A stretch of DNA of 64,000 nucleotides from Streptomyces avidinii (GCF_014650695.1 NZ_BMVL01000017.1:80877-144876), one strand, 5' to 3'; positions 31,839-41,106 are shown, counted from the stretch's first letter. A program made the numbers and translations. The notes: generated from the letters alone by a model not told the origin.

Positions 31839-34280
31839 TCATTCGAGGAACGCCGACGGCGGTCGCAGGCCATCTGCCGGGTCGCTGTCGGCTCCTTGTG
31901 TGCTGCCCTGGGCGCTGCCCTGCGTGCCCTGGGTGGTGCCGGCCTGGTCGCCGCCCTGGGTGGTGCCGCCGCCGTCCTGGCCGCCGTTGCCCTGACCGCC
32001 GTTGTCCTGGCCCCCGTTGGTCCGGCCGCCGTTGTCCTGGCCGCCCTGGTTCTGGCCGCCGTTGTTCTGTCCGCCCTGGTTGCGGCCGCCGGTCCCGTTC
32101 GAGGGGGTGGGCCGGGTCGGGCGTTCCGGGGTGCTGGACGTGGGTTCGCCGGGGGTTTCCCGGGGCGGCTCGGATTCCGGGCTGGGCGGTGGCGGGGGTT
32201 GCGCGGCGCCGGGTTGGAGTTCCAGGTCGAAGTCGACGGGGTCGGTGCCCTCCAGGGCGGTCTTCGTGTACGCGGCCCAGATCCGGGCCGGGTATCCGCC
32301 GCCGCCGATGCGGGGCTCGCCGAGGGCGCCGTAGAGGGATTGCAGGGTTCCGGTGTCCGGGTCCTGGCCCATCATCGCGATGACGGTGACCAGGTCGGGG
32401 GTGTAGGCCGCGAACCAGGCGGAGCGGTCCAGTTCGCCGGTGCCGGTCTTGCCGGCGGCCGGGTGGCCGGCGGCGAGGGCGGCCGTACCGGTGCCGTTGT
32501 CCACGACGCTGGCCAGCATGGCCGTGGTGGTGTCGGCGGCCTCGCGGCTGATGGCCTGGGTGGGGGTGCGCGGGGGGAGGCTGATGGTGTCGCCGCCCTT
32601 GGTGATCTTCTCGACGAAGGTGTAGGGGGTGCGTCGGCCGTGGTCGGCGAGGGTGGCGTAGGCCTGGGCCATGTCCACGACGCCGGCCTGGAGGGTGCCG
32701 AGTGCCATGGCCGGGCCGGTGACGAAGTTCGGGGTGTTCTCGGGGATGCCGAGGTCGATGGCGGTCTGTTTGACCCGGCCGGTGCCGACGTCGACCGCCA
32801 TCTGCGCGTACACGGCGTTGACGGAGAGGTCGGTGGCGGTGTTGACGGTGATGTTGCCGTAGGAGACCTGGCCCTCGTTCTCGGGGGCGAAGCGGATCCG
32901 GCCGCCGACGACGGGGCGTTTGTTGTCGCCGTTGTAGATCGTGTTCGGGGTGATCCGGCGGCCGTCCTGGGTGCGGGAGCCGTTCTCGGCCGCGGCGGCG
33001 AAGACGAACGGCTTGAAGGTGGAGGCGACCTGGTAGTCGTGCCGGGTCGCGTTGTTGACGTACTGCTTGGTGTAGTCGATGCCGCCGTACATGGCGACGA
33101 CCTTGCCGGTGGCCGGGTCGATGGAGACCCCGCCGGCCCGGACCAGGCGGTCGGCCTTGCGCGTGTCGGGTTCGAGCTTGCTGACCAGCTCTTGGTCGAC
33201 GGCGTCGACGAGGGCGGTCTGGCGGCGCTTGTCGACGGTGGAGGAGATGTGGTAGCCGCCCTCGGCGAGGGTCTTGTCGCCGAGGATCTTGTTGTCGACG
33301 ATGTAGTCCTTGATGGCTTCGACGAGGTAGCCGCGCTGGCCGGACAGTCCGGCGGCCGCGCGGACCTTGCCCGGTTCCGGGAACGCGGTTGCCGCGCGGT
33401 CGGCGGCGTGCAGCCACCGCTTCTTGACCATGCCGTCGAGCACGTAGTTCCAGCGGGCGAGGGCGCGCGGGCGGCTCTGGGGGTGGGAGACGACGTCGAA
33501 GGCGCTGGGGGAGTTGAGGAGGGTGGCGAGGTAGGCGCCCTCGGCGGTGGTGAGTTTGTTGACGTCCTTGCCGTAGTAGGCCTGGGCGGCGGCCTGGAGG
33601 CCGTAGGCGTTGCGGCCGAAGTAACTGGTGTTCAGGTAGCCCTCGAGGATGTAGTCCTTCGACTTCTCGCGACCGAGTTTGATCGCGATGAAGAACTCCT
33701 TGACCTTGCGTTTGATCGTCTGTTCCTGGCCCAAGTAGTAGTTCTTGACGTACTGCTGGGTGATCGTCGAGCCGGACTGGGTGCCCTTGCCGGTCGCGGT
33801 GTTCCAGGCGGCGCGGACCATGGCCTTGGGGTCGACCGCCCGTTCGGAGTAGAAGTCCCGGTCCTCGGCGGCCAGTACGGCCTCCTGCACGGTCCGGGGG
33901 ACCTGCGAGAGGGGTACGTTGACGCGGTTGACCTCGCCGTCGCGCGCGATCAGGGAGCCGTCGGAGTAGAGGTAGACGTTGGACTGCGCGGTGGCGGCGG
34001 CGTTGGCCGGCGGGATGTCGACCAGCAGGTAGCCGGCCACGAGGGCGCCGCCGATCAGCAGGGCGAGGAGCAGGAGGCCGCCCAGGACCATGCGCCAGGT
34101 GGGGACGGCGCGGCGCCAGCCGGTCCTCGGGCGCCGGGGCTTCCTGCCCCGGCCGGGCGGGTGCGGCGGCCGCCGCCGGTCCGGGTCGTGCGCCCGAGGC
34201 GGCGGGACGTCGTGGGGTGCGCCGGGCGGGGTGTCGGGGTCGCGAGGGGTCCAGCCCGGGGGTGGTGACTGGTCGCTCAT
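31839..34280 (-). CDS. Bifunctional penicillin-binding protein 1A type (class A PBP)
   Basis: Polymerises and cross-links peptidoglycan. It has 813 residues: a Pro-rich cytoplasmic head, a membrane helix (MVLGGLLLLALLIGGALVAGYLL), a GT51 transglycosylase domain with catalytic Glu139 in AAEDRDFYSE and the QSGSTITQQYVKNYYL motif, and a transpeptidase domain with Ser420 (ASTFKP), SVN and Lys611 (GKTGTGE). The C-terminal tail of about 110 residues is low-complexity Gly/Gln/Asn (repeated NQGGQNNGG), common in actinobacterial PBPs. Start ATG 34280 (MSDQSPPPGW). It ends 15 bases past the convergent exporter gene. Confidence 0.95.
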   Translation of the reverse strand: MSDQSPPPGWTPRDPDTPPGAPHDVPPPRAHDPDRRRPPHPPGRGRKPRRPRTGWRRAVPTWRMVLGGLLLLALLIGGALVAGYLLVDIPPANAAATAQSNVYLYSDGSLIARDGEVNRVNVPLSQVPRTVQEAVLAAEDRDFYSERAVDPKAMVRAAWNTATGKGTQSGSTITQQYVKNYYLGQEQTIKRKVKEFFIAIKLGREKSKDYILEGYLNTSYFGRNAYGLQAAAQAYYGKDVNKLTTAEGAYLATLLNSPSAFDVVSHPQSRPRALARWNYVLDGMVKKRWLHAADRAATAFPEPGKVRAAAGLSGQRGYLVEAIKDYIVDNKILGDKTLAEGGYHISSTVDKRRQTALVDAVDQELVSKLEPDTRKADRLVRAGGVSIDPATGKVVAMYGGIDYTKQYVNNATRHDYQVASTFKPFVFAAAAENGSRTQDGRRITPNTIYNGDNKRPVVGGRIRFAPENEGQVSYGNITVNTATDLSVNAVYAQMAVDVGTGRVKQTAIDLGIPENTPNFVTGPAMALGTLQAGVVDMAQAYATLADHGRRTPYTFVEKITKGGDTISLPPRTPTQAISREAADTTTAMLASVVDNGTGTAALAAGHPAAGKTGTGELDRSAWFAAYTPDLVTVIAMMGQDPDTGTLQSLYGALGEPRIGGGGYPARIWAAYTKTALEGTDPVDFDLELQPGAAQPPPPPSPESEPPRETPGEPTSSTPERPTRPTPSNGTGGRNQGGQNNGGQNQGGQDNGGRTNGGQDNGGQGNGGQDGGGTTQGGDQAGTTQGTQGSAQGSTQGADSDPADGLRPPSAFLE

Positions 34281-34454
34281 CTCCAGGACTCCTCGACGCC
34301 GTTCGAAATATCCACTTCTGTACCTCATGGTGTCTACCCGATGGCCGCTGATTCCGCTCCGGACGGGCATAAATCGGTCGCGTGGCTCGCCCCTCCGCAC
34401 TAAGCTCGCGCGCTTTGGCCGACGTAGGAACGACGTGGGAAACGGAGGGATACG

Positions 34455-35270
34455 GTGCGCCGGAGAGTGCGTCTCTACCTGGCGGTCGCGGCAGGCGGAT
34501 TCAGGCGGTACGCCACCTACGGGACGGCGACAGCGGCCGGGGTGTTCACCAACACCGTGTTCGGGTTCATCGTCGCGTACACGTACATCGCGCTGTGGGA
34601 CGAGCGTCCCGGACTCGGCGGCTACGACCAGGCGCAGGCGCTGACCTTCGTCTGGGTGAGCCAATCGCTGCTGGCCGCCGGTGCGCTGATCGGCGGCGGG
34701 TTCCAGGAGGAGCTCCAGGAGCGGATCCGGACGGGCGACATCGCGGTCGACCTGTACCGGCCCGCGGACCTCCAGATGTGGTGGCTCGCGGCCGATCTGG
34801 GCCGGGCGGGCTTCCAGTTGCTGGGCCGCGGGGTGGTGCCGCTCGTGGCGGGGGCGCTCGCGTTCCCGCTGGCGCTGCCCGTCGACCCGCTGCGCTGGCT
34901 GCTGTTCCTGGTGTCCGTCCTGCTCGCCCTGGTGGTGAGCTTCGCGCTGCGCTACATGGTGGGGCTGGTGGCCTTCTGGCTGATGGACGGCGCGGGGGTC
35001 AACATCATGGCCACCGTCACCTCGATCTTCTTCTCCGGGATGCTGCTGCCGCTGACCGTCTTCCCGGGCGGCTTCGGCGAGTTCGTCCGGGCCCTGCCGT
35101 GGTCGGCGATGCTCCAGGTTCCGCTGGACGTCCTGCTGGGCCGGCACGCGGGGGCCGGGGGAGCGGCGGAGGCGCTCGGTTTCCAGGCCGGATGGGCGCT
35201 CGTACTGCTGGGAGCGGGGCGGCTGTTGCAGTCGGCCGCGACGCGGAAGGTGGTGGTCCAGGGTGGCTGA
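34455..35270 (+). CDS. ABC-2 type exporter, membrane subunit 1
   Basis: A 271-residue permease with about six helices (for example AATAAGVFTNTVFGFIVAYTYIAL-like first span, WLLFLVSVLLALVVSFALRY, IFFSGMLLPLTVFPGGF) of the ABC-2 (DUF990-like) class. GTG 34455 follows GGAGGG. It overlaps the next permease gene by eight bases. With the following two genes it forms a heteromeric exporter; the substrate is unknown. Confidence 0.88.
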   Translation: MRRRVRLYLAVAAGGFRRYATYGTATAAGVFTNTVFGFIVAYTYIALWDERPGLGGYDQAQALTFVWVSQSLLAAGALIGGGFQEELQERIRTGDIAVDLYRPADLQMWWLAADLGRAGFQLLGRGVVPLVAGALAFPLALPVDPLRWLLFLVSVLLALVVSFALRYMVGLVAFWLMDGAGVNIMATVTSIFFSGMLLPLTVFPGGFGEFVRALPWSAMLQVPLDVLLGRHAGAGGAAEALGFQAGWALVLLGAGRLLQSAATRKVVVQGG

Positions 35271-36174
35271 GGCGGAGGTGGAGATGGAGGCGGTACCGGC
35301 GAGACCGCGGGGGCTCGCCGTGGACGTCGGCCGTGCGCCGGCGGAGGGGCGGATTCGGCGCGGCGGCCCGGTCCGGGAAGGGCTGCGCGGCTACCGGCTG
35401 ATCGTGGGCATGTGGATCCGCTCCACGATGACGTACCGGACGTCCTTCGTCCTGACGACCGTCGGGCACGCGGCGATCACCCTGCTGGACTTCGTCGCGA
35501 TCTACATCATGTTCTCCCACGTGGACGCCCTCGGCGGTTTCACGCTGCCCGAGATCGCCCTGCTGTACGGCTCCTGCTCGGCCTCCCTGGGGCTGGCGGA
35601 CATGCTGCTCGGGAACACCGACCGGATCGGCGCCCGGATCAGGGACGGCTCGCTCGACACGATGCTGGTGCGTCCCGTCCCGGTCCTCGCGCAGGTCGCG
35701 GCGGACCGGTTCGCGCTGCGCCGGCTGGGCCGCATCGGGCAGGGGCTCGGCGTGATGGGCTGGGCGCTCTGGACCCTGGACGTGGACTGGACGGCCGGGA
35801 AGGTGCTGCTGGTGCCCGGGATGGTGCTGGCCGGTGCGGCGATCTTCGCGGCGGTGATGGTCACGGGTGCGGCCTTCCAGTTCGTGACCGGCGACGCGGC
35901 GGAGGTGCAGAACTCCTTCACCTACGGCGGCTGCACGATGCTCCAGTACCCGCCGACGGTCTTCGCGAAGGACCTGCTGCGCGGGGTGACCTTCGTCGTC
36001 CCGCTGGCCTTCGTCAACTGGCTGCCCGCACTGCACGTGTTGGGACGGCCCGATCCGCTGGGGCTGCCCGGGTGGGTCGCGTACCTGAGCCCACTGGTGG
36101 CCTTCGTGGTGTTCCTGCCCGCGTCGCTGGCGTGGCGCGCGGGAGTCCGTTCGTACCGAAGCACGGGGAGCTAG
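35263..36174 (+). CDS. ABC-2 type exporter, membrane subunit 2
   Basis: A 303-residue partner permease with about 40 extra N-terminal residues before the first helix. Membrane spans include TSFVLTTVGHAAITLLDFVA, VLLVPGMVLAGAAIFAAVMV and GWVAYLSPLVAFVVFLPASL. ABC-2 hallmark segment RIRDGSLDTMLVRPVPVLAQ. GTG 35263 overlaps the end of subunit 1, and the ATPase gene follows after four bases. Confidence 0.88.
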   Translation: MAEAEVEMEAVPARPRGLAVDVGRAPAEGRIRRGGPVREGLRGYRLIVGMWIRSTMTYRTSFVLTTVGHAAITLLDFVAIYIMFSHVDALGGFTLPEIALLYGSCSASLGLADMLLGNTDRIGARIRDGSLDTMLVRPVPVLAQVAADRFALRRLGRIGQGLGVMGWALWTLDVDWTAGKVLLVPGMVLAGAAIFAAVMVTGAAFQFVTGDAAEVQNSFTYGGCTMLQYPPTVFAKDLLRGVTFVVPLAFVNWLPALHVLGRPDPLGLPGWVAYLSPLVAFVVFLPASLAWRAGVRSYRSTGS

Positions 36175-36178
36175 AGCT

Positions 36179-37147
36179 GTGGCGGATGCGCTGATCTCGT
36201 TGGACGGGGTCGAGAAGGTCTTTGACGTACGGCGCCGGGTGAGCCTGATGCGCCGGGAGAAGCACCGGGTCAGGGCGGTGGACGGGATCAGCTTCGAGGT
36301 CGCCCGCGGTGAGATGGTCGGCTACATCGGGCCGAACGGCGCCGGCAAGTCGACCACGATCAAGATGCTGACCGGCATCCTGACGCCGAGCGGCGGCCGG
36401 CTGCGGGTCGCGGGCATCGACCCGGCGCGGGAGCGGATGCGGCTCGCGCACCGGATCGGGGTGGTGTTCGGGCAGCGCACCACGCTGTGGTGGGACCTGC
36501 CGCTGAAGGACTCGTACGGGCTGATGCGCCGGCTGTACCGGGTGCCGCGGGCCCGGTTCGAGGAGAACCTGGAGCGCTGCGTCGACCGTCTGGACCTGGC
36601 CGAGCTGCTGGACGTACCGGTACGGCAGTTGTCGCTCGGGCAGCGGATGCGCGGGGACATCGCGGCCGCGCTGCTGCACGATCCGGAGGTGCTGTACCTG
36701 GACGAGCCGACGATCGGGCTGGACGTGGTGAGCAAGGCGAAGGTACGGGGCTTCCTGCGGCAGCTGAACGAGGAACTCGGCACGACGGTGCTGCTCACGA
36801 CGCACGACCTCCAGGACATCGAGCAGTTGTGCGAGCGGGTGATGGTGATCGACCACGGGCGGCTGATGTACGACGGGCCGCTGGGCGGGCTGCACACGGC
36901 GGGGGCGGTGGGGGAGAGCGAGCGCACCCTGGTGGTCGACCTGGAACGGGAGCTCGCGCCGATCAGCGTGGCGGGTGCGCGGGTGGTGAAGGTGGAGGGG
37001 CCGCGGCAGTGGCTGGCGTTCCCGGCGGGGGCGTCGGCGGCGCCGCTGGTGGCCGCGGTGGCGGCGGACTACCCGCTGGTGGACCTGTCGGTGCGGGAGC
37101 CGGACATCGAGGATGTGATCGCGCGGATGTACGCGGGCCGGGGGTGA
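36179..37147 (+). CDS. ABC exporter ATP-binding subunit
   Basis: A 322-residue ATPase. Walker A is GPNGAGKSTT, the signature motif is the variant LSLGQRMR, Walker B is VLYLDEPTIGLD, and the switch His is in LLTTHDLQD. The RRRVSLMRREKHRVRAVDGI insertion before Walker A marks the subfamily that pairs with these ABC-2 permeases. GTG 36179 follows GGGGAG. It is the last gene of the operon. Confidence 0.93.
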   Translation: MADALISLDGVEKVFDVRRRVSLMRREKHRVRAVDGISFEVARGEMVGYIGPNGAGKSTTIKMLTGILTPSGGRLRVAGIDPARERMRLAHRIGVVFGQRTTLWWDLPLKDSYGLMRRLYRVPRARFEENLERCVDRLDLAELLDVPVRQLSLGQRMRGDIAAALLHDPEVLYLDEPTIGLDVVSKAKVRGFLRQLNEELGTTVLLTTHDLQDIEQLCERVMVIDHGRLMYDGPLGGLHTAGAVGESERTLVVDLERELAPISVAGARVVKVEGPRQWLAFPAGASAAPLVAAVAADYPLVDLSVREPDIEDVIARMYAGRG

Positions 37148-37192
37148 TCTCGGGGAAAAGGTGGGGTCGATCTCGGGACGATCTCAGGGGAT

Positions 37193-37235
37193 TGGTCATA
37201 CAACTCCCCGACAACCGTGCATAGTCTGGTCCGCA
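37193..37235 (+). promoter_or_regulatory. Probable leaderless promoter of the DUF1707 gene
   Basis: TAGTCT at 37222-37227 lies seven bases before ATG 37235, the spacing of a -10 box for a leaderless mRNA, and there is no ribosome site. A clear -35 was not found at standard spacing. Confidence 0.45.
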
Positions 37236-37894
37236 TGAGTGACGAGCGGCCGGAGAAGCCGTTGCCGGAGCTGAGGGCGTCGGATGCCGACCGGGACCGG
37301 GTGGCGGAGCGTCTGCGGGACGCCGTCGCCGAGGGCCGGCTCGACATGGAGGAATTCGAGGAGCGGCTGGAGGCGGCGTACACGTCCCGGACGTACGCGG
37401 AGCTGGAGCCGCTGACGCGGGACCTGCCGGCCCCGGCGGGCGCTCCGGTGGACCACCCGAGCGCGGCGGTCGCGGAGCCCTGGAGGGGCCGGATCGGCGG
37501 GGCGGGCACCTCGGCGTCGTCGTCGGCCGTGGCGGTCATGTCGGGCTTCCAGCGCAAGGGCCGGTGGACGGTGCCGGCGCGGTTCGACGCGGTGGCGTTC
37601 TGGGGCGGCGGCCAGCTGGACCTGCGCGAGGCGGACTTCGCGCAGCGCGAGGTGGTGATCAACTGCGTCGCGATCATGGGCGGCATCGAGATCACGGTCC
37701 CGCCGGGGGTGGAGCTGGACGTCCGCGGCTTCGGCTTCATGGGCGCCTTCGACCAGCGCGACAACCCGGGCCCGTTCGAGCAGGGCGCTCCGCGGGTGGT
37801 CGTGACGGGTTTCGCCTTCTGGGGCGGCGTGGAGATCAAGGTCAAGCAACGCAAACGCCCCCCGGGCGGCCCCTCCCTCCGCAAGGAGCTGTAG
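37235..37894 (+). CDS. DUF1707 / cell-wall-active-antibiotic-response-like protein
   Basis: A 219-residue protein. The N-terminal DUF1707 domain (LRASDADRDRVAERLRDAVA, EGRLDMEEFEERLEAAYTSR, TYAELEPLTRDLP) is followed by a linker and a C-terminal beta-helix-like DUF2154/LiaF-like domain (FDAVAFWGGGQLDLREADFA, VINCVAIMGGIEITVPPGVE, VVVTGFAFWGGVEIKV). These pairings occur in envelope-stress proteins, though no membrane helix is visible here. Function unknown. Downstream is a repeat-rich non-coding block. Confidence 0.85.
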   Translation: MSDERPEKPLPELRASDADRDRVAERLRDAVAEGRLDMEEFEERLEAAYTSRTYAELEPLTRDLPAPAGAPVDHPSAAVAEPWRGRIGGAGTSASSSAVAVMSGFQRKGRWTVPARFDAVAFWGGGQLDLREADFAQREVVINCVAIMGGIEITVPPGVELDVRGFGFMGAFDQRDNPGPFEQGAPRVVVTGFAFWGGVEIKVKQRKRPPGGPSLRKEL

Positions 37895-37964
37895 CCCTGC
37901 GGTGCCCCTGCGGGGTTGCTCGGCGGTGTACGGGCCGGCGCGGGGTGCCCTGCGGGCGGCCCGG

Positions 37965-38160
37965 GGTGTGGGTCGGCGCCCCGCACGAGGGTCTCCTCGG
38001 CCCGTCCCCTGCGGGGTGCTTGGCCGTGCCCCTGCGGGGTGCTTGGCGGTGTCCTGGTGTGGGTCGGGGCCCCGCACGAGGGTCTCCTCGGCCCGTCCCC
38101 TGCGGGGTGCTCGGCGGTGTACGGGTGTGGGTCGGCGCCCCGCACGAGGGTCTCCTCGGC
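37965..38160. repeat. Three imperfect direct repeats with core GTGTGGGTCGG-GCCCCGCACG
   Basis: Copies begin near 37965, 38055 and 38124. Each reads GGTGTGGGTCGGSGCCCCGC, then ACGAGGGTCTCCTCGGC, and the first two continue with CCGTCCCCTGCGGGGTGCT. The spacing is unequal (90 and 69 bases), so these are duplicated segments rather than a regular array. Confidence 0.85.
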
Positions 38161-38382
38161 TCGGCGCGCGCGGGCACAGTCCAGCCGTGCGGGGTGGTCG
38201 CGCCTCGTCCTGCGGGGACCCTCCTGCGTGTCCCCGCCCCACGGCAGGGCTGCGGCAGTACGCGGGACCCAGGGCGGACACCGCGGCGGAGGGGAGTGGG
38301 GACGTGCCGGGGTGTCCCCGCAGGACGAGGCGCGACCACCCCGTCATGCCGGGACATGCCCGCGCGCGCCGAGCCGAGGAGA
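38151..38382. repeat. Large imperfect inverted repeat, arms about 70-75 bp
   Basis: TCTCCTCGGCTCGGCGCGCG (38151 on) is inverted as CGCGCGCCGAGCCGAGGAGA (to 38382). GGGGTGGTCGCGCCTCGTCC (38191 on) is inverted as GGACGAGGCGCGACCACCCC (to 38342). A 90-base spacer separates the arms. It has no transposase and no clear target duplication. Confidence 0.85.
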
Positions 38383-38472
38383 CACCCCGGCACGGCCCCA
38401 CGCACCGACCCGAGCCGACCCCGCCGCACCACTCGTTCGGCGCCGCCGACGCTTGGGCGCGGGCCCGCACAT

Positions 38473-38518
38473 CCAGCCTCGCCGGCGATTGAGGCGCGGG
38501 TCCGGGCAGAGCCCGGCA
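38473..38518. repeat. Dispersed palindromic repeat, copy 4 (half element)
   Basis: CAGCCTCGCCGGCGATTGAGG, then GCGCGGGTCCGGGCAGAGCCCGG, matches the right arm of the element at 21421-21464. Confidence 0.75.
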
Positions 38519-38724
38519 CACCGGCGCGAGCCGCACCACCGAGCCGCCGAGCCGCCCGCAGGGCAACCCGCGCGGGTCCGGGCAGCGCCCGGCACACGGC
38601 CCGCAGGAGCGCCCGGGCTGCTTCCTCCGCGGGAGCGGACGGGCGTGGCGGGAACTCCTCGGGCCTCCCGGGAGTCGGATGCTATGCAGACAAAACCGGC
38701 GCCCCCGGGGGAAGGCAGGAGCAC

Positions 38725-40068
38725 GTGGAGAACCGCATCACCACCGGAGGTACCGGTACCACCGGAACCGCCTCGCCGTCACCGCCGCCACCCACCCGCG
38801 GCGCGTTCGTCTTCAGCGCCGCCGACGAAGAGCGCCGCCGTGGGGTCCGGCGGATGAAGGCCACCGCGACCGGTCTGCTGATCCTGGTCGCGCTGGTCTA
38901 CGTACTGGCCAAGTACGCCCAGCACGCCTGGGGCGCCGGGGGCTGGGCCGGGTACGTCGCCGCCGCGGCCGAGGCCGGTATGGTCGGCGCGCTCGCGGAC
39001 TGGTTCGCCGTCACCGCCCTCTTCCGGCGCCCGCTCGGCCTGCCCATCCCGCACACCGCGATCATCCCGACCAAGAAGGACCAGCTCGGTGTGTCCCTGG
39101 GCGAGTTCGTCGGGGAGAACTTCCTCTCCTCCGACGTGGTCCGGGCCCGCCTCCACGCCCTCGGCATCGGCGGCCGCCTCGGCTCCTGGCTGGCCGAGCC
39201 CGAGCACGCCGACCGGGTCACCGCCGAGCTGGCCGCCGCGCTCCGCGGCGCCCTGACCGTGCTGCGCGACTCCGACGTGCAGGCCGTCGTCGGTGAGGCC
39301 ATCACCCGGCGCGCCGAGACCGCCGAGATCGCGCCGGGCATCGGCAAGACGCTGGAGCGGATCGTCGAGGACGGCGGCCACCGCCGCGCCGTCGACCTCA
39401 TCTGTGCCAAGGCCCACGACTGGCTGGTCACGCACGGGGCCTCGATCACGGACGCGGTTCAGGGCGGTGCTCCCGGCTGGACCCCGCGGTTCGTGGACCG
39501 CAAGGTGGGCGAGCGCGTCTACAAGGAGCTGCTCCGCTTCGTCACGGAGATGCGGGACATGCCGGAGCATCCGGCGCGCGGGGCGGTGGACCGGTTCCTG
39601 ACGGACTTCGCGTCCGACCTCCAGTCGGACACGGAGACCCGCGCGAGGGTGGAGCGGCTCAAGTCCGAGATCCTGGCCCGCGACGAGGTCCAGGACGTCA
39701 TCGCCTCCGCCTGGTCGGCGATCCGCTCAATGATCATCTCGGCGGCGGAGGACGAGCAGAGCGAGTTGCGCCTGCGGGTCCGCGCCTCGCTGATCTCCCT
39801 CGGTGCGCGACTGGCCACCGACGGCCGCCTGCAGGCGAAGGTGGAGGGCTGGATCGAGGGCGCGGTCGTCTACGTCGTCACCACCTACCGGACCGAGATC
39901 ACCTCGCTGATCACGGACACGGTGGCGGGCTGGGACGCCGAGCACACCTCCCGCAAGATCGAGGCCCACATCGGCCGTGACCTGCAGTTCATCCGTATCA
40001 ACGGCACGGTGGTCGGCGCCCTGGCCGGCCTGATGATCTATACGGTGTCCCGCGCCTTCGGGGCGTAG
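38725..40068 (+). CDS. DUF445 membrane protein
   Basis: A 447-residue protein of the DUF445 (YheB/YjiN-like) family. It has an N-terminal helix (ATATGLLILVALVYVLAKYA), the family signature GMVGALADWFAVTALFRRPL then GLPIPHTAIIPTKKDQLG, a long helical domain, and a C-terminal helix FIRINGTVVGALAGLMIYTV. GTG 38725 has AGGAG close upstream (short spacing), so the start is moderately certain. Members are thought to act at the membrane; exact function unknown. It overlaps the next convergent gene by 31 bases. Confidence 0.88.
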   Translation: MENRITTGGTGTTGTASPSPPPPTRGAFVFSAADEERRRGVRRMKATATGLLILVALVYVLAKYAQHAWGAGGWAGYVAAAAEAGMVGALADWFAVTALFRRPLGLPIPHTAIIPTKKDQLGVSLGEFVGENFLSSDVVRARLHALGIGGRLGSWLAEPEHADRVTAELAAALRGALTVLRDSDVQAVVGEAITRRAETAEIAPGIGKTLERIVEDGGHRRAVDLICAKAHDWLVTHGASITDAVQGGAPGWTPRFVDRKVGERVYKELLRFVTEMRDMPEHPARGAVDRFLTDFASDLQSDTETRARVERLKSEILARDEVQDVIASAWSAIRSMIISAAEDEQSELRLRVRASLISLGARLATDGRLQAKVEGWIEGAVVYVVTTYRTEITSLITDTVAGWDAEHTSRKIEAHIGRDLQFIRINGTVVGALAGLMIYTVSRAFGA

Positions 40069-41072
40069 GCCGGCGGGAGCGGCAGTTCCAGCTGGGTGTG
40101 TCCGCGGGCCGTGACCGCCGGGGGCGCGGGGCGGGCGGCGCCCAGGGCGAGGAGGGCGCGCAGCGCGGCGATCACGTCCGCCGGTCTGTCGCGGAGGATC
40201 CCCGGTGTCGTACTGACCACGAGGATTCCGCGGGACTCCAGGCGCAGCCGTCGGTGCAGGGTGGCCTGCCAGGCGTCGCGCGTGTAGTGGTACTCGACGG
40301 AGTCGATCTCCAGTGCCACGCCCTCCTCGGGCCAGTACGCGTCCGGGCTGGCGAGGAAGGCACCGTCCGGGCCGTGGAGGCGGGGGTTCCAGAGCGGGGC
40401 GGGAAGGTCGGTGGCCGCGAGGGTGTCGCGGGCGCGGCCCTCGGCGATCGAACGGACCCCGGCGACCAGTTCCGCGGCCGCCACCCGCACGGCGGGGCGG
40501 CCGCGAAGGCGGCCCGCGCGGAGTTCGGCGTGCAGGTCGTGCGGGTGGCACCAGCCGCCCTGGACGACGTTGGCCAGTACGGAACGCACCAGGTCGGGGT
40601 CGTCCGTGCGGGCTGCGAAGTCCGCGGCGGCCCGGATCGGGCGGGTGCTGGGGACGCCGGCGATGTGGATGGTGGCGGGCCAGCGCGAGGTCGGGCAGGG
40701 CCGGACCCGGCCCGCGGCGGCCGGCGAACGCGGGGCGCGGACGAGGACGTCCAGCGGTTCGGGCGGGGCGTTGCGGATGCCCAGGAGCGCGAGGGCGGCG
40801 CCGCCCGTGAGCGCGGCGGTGGACCCGGAGAGCGGGTCGGCCGCGGGGTGGGCGGCGTACAGGACGGCGGACAGCGCCTGCTGCCGGTGGTGCGGCGGGC
40901 CGGTCTGCAGGAGGTACACCCGTGGCAGGATCCGCTGCCAGGGTCCTCCGCGGCGGCTGCGGCCGCTGATGGTGCCGGCCGGGATCCCGGCCTGCTTGAG
41001 CTGGTGGTGGGTGGCCATGTTCAGCTGGCGCCGGGCGACACGGGCGAGGGAGGCGTTACGGGCGACGATCAT
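40038..41072 (-). CDS. DUF559-type protein with HTH-like head
   Basis: A 344-residue protein. The N-terminus (THHQLKQAGIPAGTISGRSR, RRGGPWQRILPRVYLL) resembles the winged-helix head of AbiEi-like/DUF559 proteins. The C-terminal third has a Vsr/restriction-like core (GVALEIDSVEYHYTRDAWQA, TLHRRLRLESRGILVVSTTP). The E-x-D-...-H pattern suggests a PD-(D/E)XK-type nuclease fold. No partner gene is evident. The ending overlaps the DUF445 gene. Confidence 0.7.
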   Translation of the reverse strand: MIVARNASLARVARRQLNMATHHQLKQAGIPAGTISGRSRRGGPWQRILPRVYLLQTGPPHHRQQALSAVLYAAHPAADPLSGSTAALTGGAALALLGIRNAPPEPLDVLVRAPRSPAAAGRVRPCPTSRWPATIHIAGVPSTRPIRAAADFAARTDDPDLVRSVLANVVQGGWCHPHDLHAELRAGRLRGRPAVRVAAAELVAGVRSIAEGRARDTLAATDLPAPLWNPRLHGPDGAFLASPDAYWPEEGVALEIDSVEYHYTRDAWQATLHRRLRLESRGILVVSTTPGILRDRPADVIAALRALLALGAARPAPPAVTARGHTQLELPLPPAYAPKARDTV

Positions 41073-41106
41073 GCCCGGGGTATGCCCGGTGGGGTGCGCG
41101 CAATGC

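Larger units (their letters stand above)
37895..38724. other. Non-coding, repeat-filled region before the DUF445 gene
   Basis: About 830 bases with long open frames on both strands that are compositional by-products: no frame shows a recognisable domain or a ribosome site. It holds tandem direct repeats (37965-38160), a large imperfect inverted repeat (38151-38382) and a dispersed repeat copy (38473-38518). Confidence 0.6.

Noticed and set aside
31896..34268. 790-codon frame on the plus strand
   Set aside because: Antisense to penicillin-binding protein 1A, whose catalytic motifs are all present on the other strand.
37965..38160. Possible CRISPR array
   Set aside because: Only three copies, unequal spacing, no unique spacers of regular size, and no cas genes in the window.
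37564..38700. Long frames through the 37.9-38.7 kb block with repeated peptide units such as GRRPARGSPR
   Set aside because: The repeats are open in several frames on both strands, have no ribosome site or fold, and follow directly from GC-rich repeated DNA.
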